Source: Isoetes taiwanensis (taxonomy: Eukaryota > Streptophyta > Lycopodiopsida > Isoetales > Isoetaceae). Taken from it: 64,000 nucleotides of DNA. The position numbers and the translations under genes were made by a program. Below the pieces are notes generated by a model. It saw only the letters and a program-made list of their open reading frames with translations. It was not told where the DNA came from and made no database searches. The stretch spans positions 4,491,229 through 4,555,228 of the forward strand of contig JAJEKV010000040.1 in assembly GCA_021234155.1 (NCBI GenBank). Direction: 5' to 3'. Of the stretch, positions 1 through 10,622 are shown piece after piece (within the stretch, counting starts at the first letter, position 1; each line of letters starts with the position of its first letter).

Positions 1-476
1 GTAGGGCCAAATGGTGCAGCTCGATTCTCTCAGGACTTGCAACAGAGTTTCTCACATGCATTTTATCATCACAATGCATTCTAAGATTCTAGAACATACT
101 ATCACCTTCCGCTCAGTTACAAGTTTCTTAAAAAGATATGAAGACCGTGTTGCTTCAAGCCAAAATGCACAAGAACTTTAAAGTCATTTACAGAGAGTTA
201 CTTCTCACATCTTTCTATGCTGCATAAGCTGCAAATAGTTCTCTAATTTTCAGCTTTATTAAATATATCTACAATCATTTAAGTAGATCCCTATCCAAAA
301 AGTTCATCTAATGTGCAATATTATGCAAATTCAATTTATATGATGACTCAAAAGTCGTACAATGTAAAATTCAACTTATATTGCTCTTGCAAACTATAAG
401 CTAATTTAATGTAGCTACTAAGCTGCTGTATATTTGAAAGCAATTGCTTACATTATCAAAATGTCAAAGAATTAAC

Positions 477-651
477 CTGATGTGCGTCCAACTGTGAATT
501 TTGCTCAGCTTTATACTCCATTTGTTTGTTGGAATTTGCATCAGCTTCATGCTCCATTTGCTTGCTGGAATTAGCATTTTCTTCATGTCTGATGTGCTTG
601 TGCACTGATCAAAACTACTGTCATGAACATCTATTTTATGCCTGTCAGGAT
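477..651 (-). pseudogene. Isolated exon candidate with 12-residue repeat
   Basis: Read on the minus strand, this stretch is bounded by a good acceptor (TTCTATTGCAG) and a possible donor (CAG/GTTAAT). One frame encodes two near-identical 12-residue units, NANSSKQMEHEA and DANSNKQMEYKA. At the DNA level this is an imperfect direct repeat of about 36 bp (around 505-580). I do not recognise the family and a TGA lies upstream in the same frame, so it is at best one exon or a decayed piece. It could also be a chance frame in a short tandem repeat. Confidence 0.2.
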
Positions 652-1003
652 CTGCAATAGAATTTGCAGCCACTTTGCGTATGTGTGCAAGGCTTATTAC
701 CAAAGCTTGGAAATAGCAAATCCTAGCTTACAACATTAGAAGAAGAATTTCAGCGTGTACTGGAATGCATATCTGAATGCAGGATGCATATCAGAATGCA
801 GCTCTTGGCTTGCTCGATAGCTCTATGCTTGCTTGGCCTGCTTGTCTTCCATACTTGAGAGCGAAGCTGTTATATTAGGTAAAATTCTTTGCCAGTCCTT
901 ATTACCGTCTGTGCTAGTTTACACAAAGCAAAGACTTGCAGATAGTATCTCTCAAACCCTAACAGAATTGCCATCCATGTGGCCTGTTTATAAGAAAACT
1001 TAC

Positions 1004-1092
1004 CTGCATGGCAAGCCGAGTTGTAGCTTGTCCATAGCAAGGTCATTTGCCTTAACTGTAGTTACGCCCATCCATTTCGTCACAAAGGTTAC
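1004..1092 (-). pseudogene. Isolated exon candidate, unknown family
   Basis: On the minus strand an 89-bp open stretch lies between a pyrimidine-rich acceptor (CATTTTAG) and a consensus donor (CAG/GTAAGT). The open frame reads roughly VTFVTKWMGVTTVKANDLAM and continues to the donor without a stop. I do not recognise the family. It may belong with the exon candidate at 477-651, which lies downstream on the same strand, but nothing in the sequence proves a link. Confidence 0.25.
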
Positions 1093-1567
1093 CTAAAATG
1101 ACATGTTTTTGGAAACCTAACTGAAACCATAGTTATGAGAACTTGTAAAAAACAATTCCAAAGGTCGCAGAAGGGCATATGTAGAGATCCATGTCATTTG
1201 CATATGTACCACTATTTTCCCTTGTATCAACGATAAGAAGCAAGAAGCAAAGAAGTATTTTTCTTACCATATTTGCTATATTGCTCGTCCTATTTCATAA
1301 TAGGGATGGCCGGTGCCCAAATGCCTTAATATTTCAGCTATATTAGACACTACACAAGGCTATAATATAATATAGGATATTTTTTCATGTGTATCCATTT
1401 CCATAGCCGCATTCACCTTTTTAAGTGTATTTCCTGCACAATTGCCAACAACTGCAAATCTATGTCATTTATAAGTTGTCTTAATGTTGGTCCAATGTCA
1501 TACTGCCAATATTTCTCAAAAGGTCAAATAATAATAAAATGTCATCCAGCATTCCATTGTTAGTTAT

Positions 1568-1592
1568 AATTATTATTATTATTATTATTATT
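1568..1592. repeat. (ATT)n microsatellite next to ACTAGT
   Basis: About eight ATT units followed by ATAATAACTAGT. Read on the minus strand the order is ACTAGT then (AAT)n, the same order as at 21.42 kb, where a GC-rich hairpin precedes it. Confidence 0.8.
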
Positions 1593-1659
1593 ATAATAAC
1601 TAGTCAAAAGCACGTTTGATTACTTTTTACAGAAATCGCATCGATCCGAGCCATCGGAT

Positions 1660-1790
1660 CGCCATTCTGGGGAGGGACGAGCCTATATAAGGCTCTTTCC
1701 CCTTCAGCACCGGTTATCGGCGTCTTCTCACAGCAGCTTCCTTCCTTCTCCGAGCGGCCGGTTTTGTGTCTATTGCGAGTCCCTTCCCAG
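1660..1790 (+). promoter_or_regulatory. Promoter-like segment with TATA box
   Basis: A TATATAA box at 1684-1690 lies in a locally GC-rich stretch (GACGAGCC before, GGCTCTTTCC after) inside AT-rich DNA. It is followed by a pyrimidine-rich stretch that would suit a transcription start near 1715-1725. No convincing gene starts downstream within 1 kb. It could be the promoter of a lost gene or the U3/R part of a solo LTR; I could not find matching LTR ends. Confidence 0.35.
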
Positions 1791-2472
1791 AATTACATGT
1801 TTTGATAATGCTCTTTTGCCTTTGTAATTTGCAATATGAAGTTCCCTATATCAATGTCTAGTTTCTATCTTCCAAATGCTTGGCAAAGACATTGGAATCT
1901 CTTGAAACATAGACTCTCTAGTGCAACACGACACCGCTTTGCAGTAGATCATCGAAAATTCCCATCCTTTGAGAAAGCATGATTATGTTGCAATAATACA
2001 TTATCTGTTGCAATATTATAATGAGATTATGTTCAATTGATTATGTTTTTGAATGCCATACTTGATGTCAGAGCGAGTTATAAGTTCCCATACTCATGAC
2101 ATGATTATTTGATAACTTTGTAAAAATGTAAACATTAATTAGAGCTTGAGTCACATTGGTAAAAATAGTTGGGCACATCACAACGATGTGAACATATTTG
2201 TTGGCCATTTGGATCAAAGTTTACCTAGGTATAGAATGTTTCTGAGCCCATAGGCATGTAACATTACAAAACTTTGACATGCCGCATAATAGATATGTCG
2301 TTCCATCCTCTCACATCAAGCACATGCATTGTGCCCTTGCCATTACACATCATATAACCTAGAATATAACTTGGAGGAAGTAGATACATAGAACAATTGA
2401 ACGTAACTCTCAACATGATGCCCTTATATGGCTATGTGCAATCGAAATCCAATCGTTGATCTTCCCGCAACC

Positions 2473-2673
2473 TTACCTCTGATTAATAGTTTTGGATTTC
2501 AATTCTGGAGTGCTAAAGCGTACCCGTTCTCCCTTCGCATTTCTTGTTGGACTCCATAAGTGTGAAGCATATTTTCTTCTACCTTTAAATTTACGGATAG
2601 TTGTAGCCAGCTCTTTTTCTCCATTGTCACTATTTTCATCAACTATAAACGACCTTGACATATTGTGACTCAT
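2473..2673 (-). other. Short unassigned open frame
   Basis: A 66-codon basic frame on the minus strand, rich in K, R and S, including KFKGRRKYASHLWSP. It has no recognised motif and no clear splice sites. It could be a leftover exon or chance. Confidence 0.15.
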
Positions 2674-2900
2674 ATGAACAACTCTATTTCAGTGTTCAAT
2701 GCTGCCCACAAATTTCGCATCATTCTGTTGCAAAAATATTTGGATTTGGATTTATCACGATCAAGCACATGGATTCTGCACAACGTTCATTGAAGGAACC
2801 AAGCAAACAAATAAATGTACGTAGGTGATGAGGTTTTGTTTTGGCGGTAGATTAATGTATCTTCCTTGGATGCATTATGTTACAGGGCAGGATTACTTAG

Positions 2901-3232
2901 ATGGCACTACAACTTGCAACTGGGCCAACATCAATTGATCAGGCACAACAAAAGCTTTCAATTGAGGCTTTGTTGGATATTTTCTCCCAGTATGGCGAGA
3001 TTGAGGAAGGAGTAGTTGCGTCTGAAAAACACAAGCAAATCTCAGTATGTTCTTATACAATAGGCGTGCAGTATGTTCACTCCGTGTCCAAGACGAGTGT
3101 TAATAATTCTTTTGATGTGCCTTCAATTTTTATTGAGGCTTTGCCTTCATTACTTACAAAACTGTAGAATCAGCTAAGAAAGCAATTAGTGATCCCAACA
3201 AGACGATTGAGATAACTGCCTATATAACCATA
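2901..3232 (+). pseudogene. RRM-type RNA-binding protein fragment
   Basis: Two pieces resemble an RNA recognition motif. At 2950-3050 the frame reads LSIEALLDIFSQYGEIEEGV, the helix-1/strand-2 pattern (LRxxFSxYGEIEE) of RRM proteins. At about 3167-3225 another frame gives SAKKAISDPNKTIEITA, similar to the helix-2 and strand-4 part of UBA2-like RRM proteins (ALxxPxKxI). Between them the middle strands are missing or scrambled and the frame changes, so this is a broken fragment. It lies directly upstream of the NRPC1 fragment in the same orientation but belongs to a different family. The call rests on a short motif match, so confidence is modest. Confidence 0.35.
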
Positions 3233-3526
3233 GGTTCGTGTTTGTACATTGTTTTCTTATTAACGTTCTTATTGAGTTATAGGGGAGACACATGATTGTT
3301 AAGCTGGCTACGAAAGGTCAAAAAGACAACGGTATCGCTTAAGAAAACAATGTACATACGTTAATTAATTAATAATGTTAAGCAGATTTTTCTTATTAGG
3401 TAATAACATTAACAAAGGGTTATTAATTAATTAATCAAACAATCAAATTAATAAGCCAGCTTAATTATTGTATTGCATTGGGTGGACGTGAAGGTTTAGT
3501 TGATACAGCAGTAAGTGGTTACCATT

Positions 3527-5920
3527 TATAAACCAAATCTTTTTTTTTTTTTTTTTTTTTTTTTGAAGAAATGGCAGATTTTTGTATTCATTAATACATG
3601 AGATACATACTTATAGCTATAGTACTATAGCTACAAAAAAGCATAATCATCTCCTTTATAAATAGGCAGATGTACAATAAGATACCTATGTTACTCTATT
3701 ATAAGGAGAATAAGAAAAAGTATTCAAAATAACAGTAAAGTTCTGGTAATGTAGATTCTTTTCAGAAGATGTTGTATTCAGCTTGGATGAGATCGCCAAT
3801 GGAGAAATCCTCAATCCTCCTTCTGCCAAAGATTTGAAGCCATTCATCTAATTCACGCACTGTATTCATTGTTTTATTGAGGAGTTCAGGTAGAAACCTC
3901 TCCTTTTGTCTCAGCTCCCTCTCATATAAGTTCTGGAATATTGGCTTCAGAGTGTTGTGTTCCCAAATAGCATTGTCTTTCAGGATCTTCTTTATAGTCT
4001 TGGCTCTAACCATAGCCATCTTCAGTTTGATCAAATTCTCCTCAATTTCCAATCTGCTAAACTGTCCATTCGCATCATATACTCGGCCTGTATGTTGTGC
4101 TATCATCTTGTTGAGCTGAGCTGCAAAAAAGAAAACACTGGAATTAGTATCTAGGTAGAGATCGGCCATGGTTCAGCTCCCTGAATGCTAAAGTTAAGCA
4201 TCCCCTCTTGCTCTTTCAGAATCAGGTCGAAAAAGTTATATAGACCCTTGAAGGATCCTACTTTATCCCACTGCTTATCATATCCCAATCCTTTATCCAT
4301 TTTATGAGCAAGAGCTGTTTCGATTAGTCTCCCCATAAACTGTTCTTTTAACCAGTTTAAAGATGGTCCCTGGTGTTGAAAAGTCACTCTATTTCTGTGT
4401 AGCCAAATGCACCATAGAGCTATGGTTCTAACAGTAGCCACAAATTTGTCTCCCTCCTCAAGGAATTTCAGAAAATCTCTCTCATTGGCTCCTGTTGAGT
4501 CATTAGTGAGTTTCTTAATCCAGTTCCAGAAGGGGCCAAGCCAGGGGCATTGGAAAATATGCAGAGGAGTTTCATTACTACCACATCCTAAGCTGCATGT
4601 CTCATCAATGACATCTTGAAATTTAGCTGCTCTGGTGTTACAGGAAAGGCTTTGGTTCAAAATAAGCCATCTAAAAATAACCATTTTCCTTGGACAGTAG
4701 AGTTTCCATCCAATTTTAGCTAGCTTGATAGCCTTTTTTTCATGACAATTCCATTTAATAGCCATCTTCAATCTCGGCTTTTCCAATAGCAGTGGGTAAA
4801 TCCTTGAGACTTTGTATCCTGGTTTATTCTGAATTGTCCACATTGGAACTTCATCCTTCAAGTTTTCAGCATTCTGAACTTTAGCCATGATGGCATTGTA
4901 TATTTTTCTATCTGTTCCTGTAGCTCTTCCCAAGTTATCCATTCCTGACCTCTTTGAAGATCATAAAGAGTTTTTAATCCTGCTCTACACCAAATTTTAT
5001 ATCTTTGGAAACGTTTAAGAGCCAGACACCCCTCTTCCTGAGAAGCTAAGCCCATATGCCAGAAGAAATGGCAGTTGCCATTTTCCAAATTATCTTCTTT
5101 TTCCCTGAAGAGGAGAGAGACTTCATTCCAGGCTTCTAGAATTCTTTTTACTAAGGGGGAGGTGTGGCTGCCTGTGTTAAATTGAATGAATGCTGATTCA
5201 GGTAGTTGGTGCTCCATATTCAAACTTCCAACAGGCCTAGATTGCAATATCCAGTACCTCAATAATTTCATAGTTGGAGATTTGGATCCATGAATGGCTC
5301 TCCATACTAATTTTGCAGCCAAAGCTTGGGACTGTTTAAACATATCTTTGCAGCCCAAACCTCCCTCCTTTTTTGGTCTCACCAGGTTATGCCAGGCCAC
5401 TTTATGATCCTTGTTCCAAATAAAGTTCCTGATACAGATTCCAGCTGATTGTAGGAGGCTTTGTCTGCTATTATGACTGAAGAAAAATAGACATGCGTGC
5501 TGGTAATAACATTATTGGCTATCTCAATTCTGCCAGCCATAGAAAGGGAAGTAGGATATTGTGCCAGCTTTTTTTTAATCCTATTCACTATTGAAGACCG
5601 TAGCCCATGGATATTCATGTTCAAAGCTAGGGGCAGGCCAAGAAGCTTAGTGGCTGAGTTTTTTGGGAGGACTTTGACATCTTCCATAACTGTATTATCA
5701 GTCTCCATCACCACCAAACTTTTTTCCTTGTTAAGGTGAACACCTGAGGCTTTCCCAAATATGCTTAACATGTTTAAGAAGTTTATTAAGCTATGACCAT
5801 CATCCTGTAAAAAACAAAATGTGTCATCAGCATATTGCATCAATGTTAAGGTTTCTTCTTGTTGAGGTAGCTGCAAACCCTTGAGATGGCCTTCTTGCAC
5901 CATGCTCTATAAACCAAATC
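3527..5920 (-). mobile_element. 5'-truncated LINE with 13-bp target-site duplication
   Basis: The insertion body runs 3540-5907. On the plus strand it begins with a T run of more than 20 bases, which is the poly(A) tail of a minus-strand element. It is flanked by the perfect direct repeat TATAAACCAAATC at 3527-3539 and 5908-5920. This is the hallmark of target-primed reverse transcription. The element entered an intron of the NRPC1 pseudogene. It is 5' truncated within the reverse transcriptase, keeping about the last 2.4 kb. Confidence 0.93.
4151..5903 (-). pseudogene. LINE ORF2 remnant: reverse transcriptase C-part and zf-RVT domain
   Basis: Three overlapping minus-strand frames together give the end of a plant L1-type ORF2 protein. 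The 5903-5379 frame has the catalytic motif LMQYADDTFCF (YADD) followed by the thumb-like LLGLPLALNM region. The 5400-4858 frame continues it (PKKEGGLGCKD). The 4942-4151 frame carries the zinc-binding zf-RVT region (KLYCPRKMVIFRWLILNQSL and later C-x-L-G-C...HIFQCPWLGPFW). Frame changes at about 5390 and 4900 show decay. The N-terminal endonuclease and the first RT motifs are missing because of the 5' truncation. A further frame at 4169-3762 is likely the element's C-terminal or 3' untranslated part. Confidence 0.85.
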
Positions 5921-7330
5921 GATGCATTGTACTGCTCCAATTTATCATTCTTATTACGGAAGCTGCCTTTTGTCAGGTCAAAACTGCGGAAACAGGGTAA
6001 ATGTCTCGTAGGTTAATGAAAGCTTTGGAGGACCACAATACGATGGTACTGTCCGCAACTCTAGCAGTGGAATTGTTCAGCTTGTATATGGGATGGATAC
6101 AGTAAACATGGAAGGCAAGGATAGGGCTCCATTAAATCTGGAGAGGATTATGATTAAAACTAAGGTATTATATTATTCTCGAAGTTCCAAACTAGATTAA
6201 ATAAATAACACTAAAGTTTGCAGGCTTCATCCCCTCCACTGGGTTATACAACATTGACATCACTTGAATTGGAAAAGGCTTTGGAGGAGAAGCTGACTGA
6301 TCCCAAGTTCGGGCCTGAATATGGATATTCTACTGTTTTCTTAGAATTATTGAAATAGTTTTTGAAACAGCTTGCATTCAATATACAGAAGACTAGGTCT
6401 ATTCTTGACTTGCTAGAGTGTAGAAGTGAGGCAAAGAACAATTTGAAGGAAAAAGTTGCAACATATACTTCTGGGCTGACTGCTCGGCAGTTAGAGGTGA
6501 CTGATAGTCTGTTATTTCATATTTAAGTAATCTAATATATGATAGAAGTATATTGCTTGTTTTAGGTCTTTTTAAACACTTGTATTATCCGTTACAATGC
6601 AAAGAATCTAGAAGCTGGAACCAGGTACTGCAGTTGGTGTTGGTGCACAAAGTATTGGCGAGCCTGGCACTCAAATGACCTTAAAGAGATTTCATTTTGC
6701 TGGAGTAGCAAGCATGAGTATGCGTATATTTTATACCCTACTGCTTATACTGGAATGTATGCTATTTTTTACATTTGAATATTATTTTGCTATCCGGATA
6801 TTACACTTGATGTGCCACGAATCAAGGAAATTATTAATGCTTCCAAAAAGATGAGCACACCAATAATTACAGCTAAACTTGTTTCTGAAAATGATATAAA
6901 GGCAGTGTGCATTGTGAAGGGCTGCATTGAGAAGACAACTCTCAGAGAGGTAAGGTAAATCACTGCTAAGCTAAGCGTTACAGAAATTCATATAGTGAGG
7001 TTCATCCTGTAGGTGGCAAAAAGCATAAAAACAGTTTTGAAGCCAGGGCAAGCTTTTGTATTAGTTAAGCTTGATATGAAGCGAATTCGTATGCACATTG
7101 CTGGTTGGCTCTACTATAGCCATGTGTGTAAAGGCTTTCATTTCCAGGACTATCTTCGCATTCGTACAAATTGGCCCACATATGCATCAACCTGCAAGTC
7201 CAACAAAATTCAGGATTCAAAATACCTTCTGCTGCTCATTTTCTCCTCACATTGAGCAAAATGCATATGCATTAAAACTACGGTTTGCAAGTTCAACTAG
7301 GTTTTGGGATGATGGAGGTCCTTAAAGAAC

Positions 7331-8082
7331 ATACCCGTCAACAAGCTCAACAAGCTGAGGAAAGAGTTCTTCATCTCTCAGCTTTTGAATTGTCATAACT
7401 GTGCTTTCTATGGCTTCAACACAAACCAGGACCCTTTCTTTGCTTCAAGTGCAACCCTATCTGGTAGCCTGTTCAGTGCCTGTGTCCATTCTTGAGTTAG
7501 TTCACAGATGCGGGAAAGAACTACTTTGTAGGCTCACCTAACTTCCCTTTCAATTCAAGACCGAGGCATTACACTCAACCGGAGCCAACCATTAAGGTTG
7601 TACAAGTAATCTCTCTGTGTACTGATTACTTTATCAATCCAATGCCTTCACCAGAGCCTTGGTGCGATCAATCAAATCCACATCTTCCTTTGCATCCTTC
7701 TTCATTAAAGATCTACATTTTCTTCCATACTCCAATCTCACAGCCTCCAGAGCCTACAAAAGAAAGGTTTTTCCAAGCATTACTAGAACATACAAAAGGA
7801 TTATAAAGAAGAGATACTAGGGATATGATTCAACCAAGGAAACAATCAAAAGGTTTCTACTTGCCTTCCCTAGTCAATCAAGGAGGCTAAACGTTGGTGT
7901 GGAAGGAAGGAAGACAACCAAAGCATGAATTGACTGACAAGATGATAATTACTGTCGAAGAATACCTTAACCTCTTCATAGAGTTTCTTCTCCCATGCAC
8001 AGAGCCTGTTAAGTGTAGCAGCATGGCTTCTCGTTAATCCACAATCGTCCAAGACCAGCTCATGGCTGCGGCTTGCTGTCAC
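7331..8082 (-). pseudogene. DUF630/DUF632 (NRG2-like) protein fragment
   Basis: Minus-strand exons match the DUF632 region of plant bZIP-like DUF630/DUF632 proteins, the family that includes the nitrate regulator NRG2. Exon 8082-7966, with a good acceptor (CCATAG) and donor (AAG/GTATTC), encodes SHAATLNRLCAWEKKLYEEV. The next block from 7753 (acceptor TTTTGTAG) encodes AVRLEYGRKCRSLMKKDAKE and DLIDRTKALVKALD, then a TGA. A third block at about 7430-7333 encodes IQKLRDEELFPQLVELVDG. A stretch at 7500-7441 reading LTQEWTQALNRLPDRVALEA looks like a more C-terminal part of the family but comes earlier, so the order may be rearranged. The N-terminal DUF630 region is not seen. A decayed or captured fragment. 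Confidence 0.7.
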
Positions 8083-8170
8083 CTATGGATTTCCATTTCC
8101 TTGCCACTTCTTTTTCCCCTGCTTGAAGCCAGTCAAGGATTGGCCTGCTATAGTCTGTGGCTTCTGTACT

Positions 8171-8316
8171 AGGTAATTGCCAGGAGGGCATTGGCTATAA
8201 ATCGGCTGCCCCCGCCAAACGGCGGGCGACGGCGGCGGAGCAGCGAAGTCGCGCCGCCGAAGTTTACGGCGCTGCCGGTGCCCTTTATAGCCGAATGCCC
8301 GACTTCTCGGCAATTA
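8171..8316. repeat. Foldback with GC-rich centre
   Basis: The left arm begins GGTAATTGCC and includes GGGCATTGGCTATAAA; the right arm is its imperfect reverse complement, including TTTATAGCCGAATGCCC and GGCAATTACC. Arms are about 35-45 bp with small bulges. The centre (about 8205-8270) is very GC-rich (CGCCGCC-type). It resembles a foldback MITE or a hairpin-forming insertion. No coding function is assigned. Confidence 0.65.
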
Positions 8317-8321
8317 CCGGA

Positions 8322-9093
8322 CGTAATGACCAGTACCTTTAAATTTCCACTTCTCTGCTTTGATCCGACAGATCGTTTGCATGAATGGAAGCTGGCCAGA
8401 TGAAATTTCATTGTTGAATCTTCAAAAAACAGTTGGTTTATGTGATCTTCCAAGATCAAGAAGCGGCTATAATGAAAAACGTGAATTTTTGAAGAATCGT
8501 TTTTGAAGAACCACTCAACTGCCCAGATAAAATTTCTTTGTTAAATCTTCAAAAACACGGTTGATTTATGTAATCTTCCAAGCTTAAGAAGCAACAGAAG
8601 TGATGAACCGTGGGAGATGGAAACCGGTTATAACCGAAGCCTTCAATAGCTTAGTCCGCCTCGCTCTTGCCCCGCTTTTTAAACCTAATCAAATAAAAAA
8701 TCATGACAAAGTGGCATGTCTGCGCCTCAGATCCGGTAAGCTCATCTGCCTACAAGCTTCTAGAGCCGCCTCAGATCCCGTGAACTCATCTGCAAGGAAA
8801 CACTTGCCACCGAAAAGCTCTGCCCTGTTTTTAACCTACTCAACTTGCCACAGAAAAGCTCTACCTGGCGTGTTCGTCTGCGCCTCTGCAGCTGAGATCC
8901 GGTAAGCTCATCTGCAACGAAAAGTAAGCTTCTCATCCGGTAAGCTTCTCCGCTCTGCCAGCAATCTCCGGCGAAGTCTGCACAAAAAGCTCTGTGGGAG
9001 AGACAAGCGGCGCCGCTCCGCAGAACCCGGACAAAATTACATCATATAATTTTAACATAATAATGGCGTAATTTAAAGGTACTGGTCATTACG
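8322..9093. mobile_element. Candidate 772-bp element with 24-bp perfect inverted ends
   Basis: CGTAATGACCAGTACCTTTA (first 20 of 24 bp) starts at 8322; its exact reverse complement ends at 9093. The interior holds direct repeats (8.39-8.59 kb) and short repeats of GATCCGGTAAGCTCATCTGC (8.73 and 8.89 kb), with no transposase. The right end abuts an SNAPC3-like exon in the middle of its coding sequence. I did not find an obvious target-site duplication, so a non-autonomous DNA transposon is likely but not proven. Confidence 0.5.
8394..8595. repeat. Imperfect direct repeat, ~126-bp period
   Basis: Two copies of about 72 bp (8394-8467 and 8520-8592) share blocks such as AATCTTCAAAAA and ATCTTCCAAG, each ending in AAGAAGC. 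They lie inside the 8322-9093 inverted-repeat element. Confidence 0.7.
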
Positions 9094-10178
9094 GATGTCT
9101 TAGATCGTTGTAGAAAACATTCTGCGGCATCAAAAAGTACATTACGATATTGATAGTAACTACAAAATCCACACAAAATATGAACCTCGATTAAGAAATA
9201 GCCAGAAGGAACTTCCAGCTTTGCATGCCGGGCCAGTTCATCTATTAAGCAATAAAGTCTGTCCTTAAAATCTGTAAGTGGTTGGCTACCCAACACAAAG
9301 AACTCTTGTGCCTGTCGAACCAGTTTACACATGCTAAATATTTATACGTCATGCTATTTGCAGAGATTTTACTAACAAAAGATGCTTTGGTGTGTGTCTG
9401 TGTCTTAAGTACATCCTTCGCAGAACATGCTACTGCATCTATTCAAGTGTACCTTTGAAAGTCTACCACTGGAACTGTAAAATTCTACATAGAGCAGGAC
9501 CTCAGAAGGGTCCGCAGGCTCAAAGGGGTTGTTTGAATTGCTATCACCTGGAGGCTGCAAACACATTTATTTAAAATAAGACAAGTGGAAACTTTATGAT
9601 TTACTTTAAGCACTTAATTGCTTTAGCACATCGCGCATTGGCTTCCCCAACATTGCTATTTTGCAATTCTACATAACTACATGACATATTAATCAAAGGC
9701 TGTGAAGCCATTAACGCCTCCTGTGCAATATGCCAAGGACGTGGCCTTTAGTCCAAAAGGGGCTTTATGGTCCAAAGTGGGCTTTTAGTCCAAAAGGGGC
9801 TCTATGGTCCAAAGAGAGCTTTTGGGACCAAAGAAGGACCAAAGAGGGGCGTGCATGCTATATAGTAGCTCGGGGGAGAGCTCTGGGGCAGCTGTGTCAT
9901 AGCTGAGGGCTCGTGGTTGGGTGGTGAGATAGCGTAAGGACGTGGCCTTTAGTCCAAAATGGGCTTTATGGTCCAAAGTGGGCTTTTAGTCCAAAAGGGG
10001 CTCTATGGTCCAAAGATAGCGTGCCACGTCAAGAGTCCATTTTATCCTGTGTAAGAAAAACTTTCACCTGCATAACTAATTGAAGTAACAAATGCCGTAG
10101 GTTCTGCGCCACCACTAACAGCTTCATTATGCAGACCAATACATTGATTGGTGTCTTCTCCTTCATTAGTTCTTTGCA
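9093..10178 (-). pseudogene. SNAPC3-like fragment (snRNA-activating complex subunit 3), four exons
   Basis: Four minus-strand exons join in phase 0, each with GT/AG borders and no internal stop: 10178-10068 (VQRTNEGEDTNQCIG...), 9554-9453 (FEPADPSEVLLYVEFYSSSG), 9311-9186 (AQEFFVLGSQPLTDFKDRLY, then PSGYFLIE) and 9121-9093 (NVFYNDLRHP). The QEFxVLGSQxLTxxxDxxYC, PSGYFLIE and VFYNDLRHP blocks are the conserved core of SNAPC3/SRD2. That subunit binds the upstream element of snRNA promoters and serves Pol II and Pol III snRNA genes. The gene stops after RHP at the end of the 8322-9093 element, so the C-terminal zinc-binding half is missing. The intron at 10067-9555 holds a minisatellite. Upstream exons may continue beyond 10.2 kb but I cannot place them. 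Confidence 0.75.
9732..10020. repeat. TCCAAA minisatellite in SNAPC3 intron
   Basis: Two ~85-bp blocks (9732-9816 and 9936-10020) are almost identical and each contains tandem variants of GGCTTTATGGTCCAAAGTGG and TTTTAGTCCAAAAGGGGC. The spacer holds further degenerate GGACCAAAG units. Confidence 0.85.
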
Positions 10179-10483
10179 CTGCAAGAAGTATTAGGCAGAG
10201 ACAATATGCTGCTGCCAGTACCAAAACTCTGAATACCTCCATTACACCAGTCGGAATCCAGTTTGGAATAAAAATATATATCAAGTTTGGATAATGCACC
10301 TTTTGCATCTACAAAGTTAGAATGATAGTGCATGCGCGCCTCTAACATGCGAGCAACAGATCTGCCACTGTCAAGGCAACTTGGTCAAGGCTTCTACATG
10401 CGAGGGTAACTGAGATGCATACTGATCAATCACAACATAAATGGTTTGTTACAGAAGGCCAATTGTTGTAAAAGGTTAAGAAT

Positions 10484-10622
10484 AGAATAGAATAGAATAG
10501 TTTTTTTATCGTCCACTGAGACCAATCGGCCTATGGGACCCAGAAGGAGCGCAACAAACTTATTACTGTCCGGGTTAAAAAACCCCCGCCCCGAAGGGTT
10601 TTCGAGGGAAAAACCGTGGCAG
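10484..10622 (-). mobile_element. 3' tail fragment of a LINE with (TATTC)n tail
   Basis: Read on the minus strand, the end is GTGGACGATAAAAAAACTAT followed by TATTC repeats. The same end, including GGGTCCCAT, ATTGGTCTC and a GAAAACC..GGTTTTTTAA foldback, closes the longer LINE at 36.77 kb on the plus strand. This copy is therefore a very short, 5'-truncated insertion of that family. Confidence 0.75.

Larger units (their letters stand above)
3476..7088 (+). pseudogene. NRPC1: RNA polymerase III largest subunit pseudogene (C-terminal part)
   Basis: Seven exon-like blocks match the second half of the Pol III largest subunit, which forms the clamp/trigger-loop side of the nuclear polymerase that makes tRNA and 5S RNA. 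Exons lie at about 3476-3510 (GGREGLVDTA), 5977-6164 (KTAETG then MSRRLMKALED and later VYGMD, MEGKD), 6224-6496, 6566-6717 ([20 protein letters not shown]), 6798-6949 ([20 protein letters not shown]) and 7013-7088 (VAKSIKTVLKPGQAFVLVKL). Most junctions keep GT/AG. Breaks are plain: TAA replaces the Tyr after KTAETG, a frameshift follows KALED, a TAG lies near 6358, a frameshift precedes the SIGEPGTQ block, and the acceptor before 6798 reads GG instead of AG although the phase still joins correctly. A LINE sits in the first intron. The 5' half of the gene is absent. The IKEIINASK signature points to Pol III rather than Pol I or II. Confidence 0.85.
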
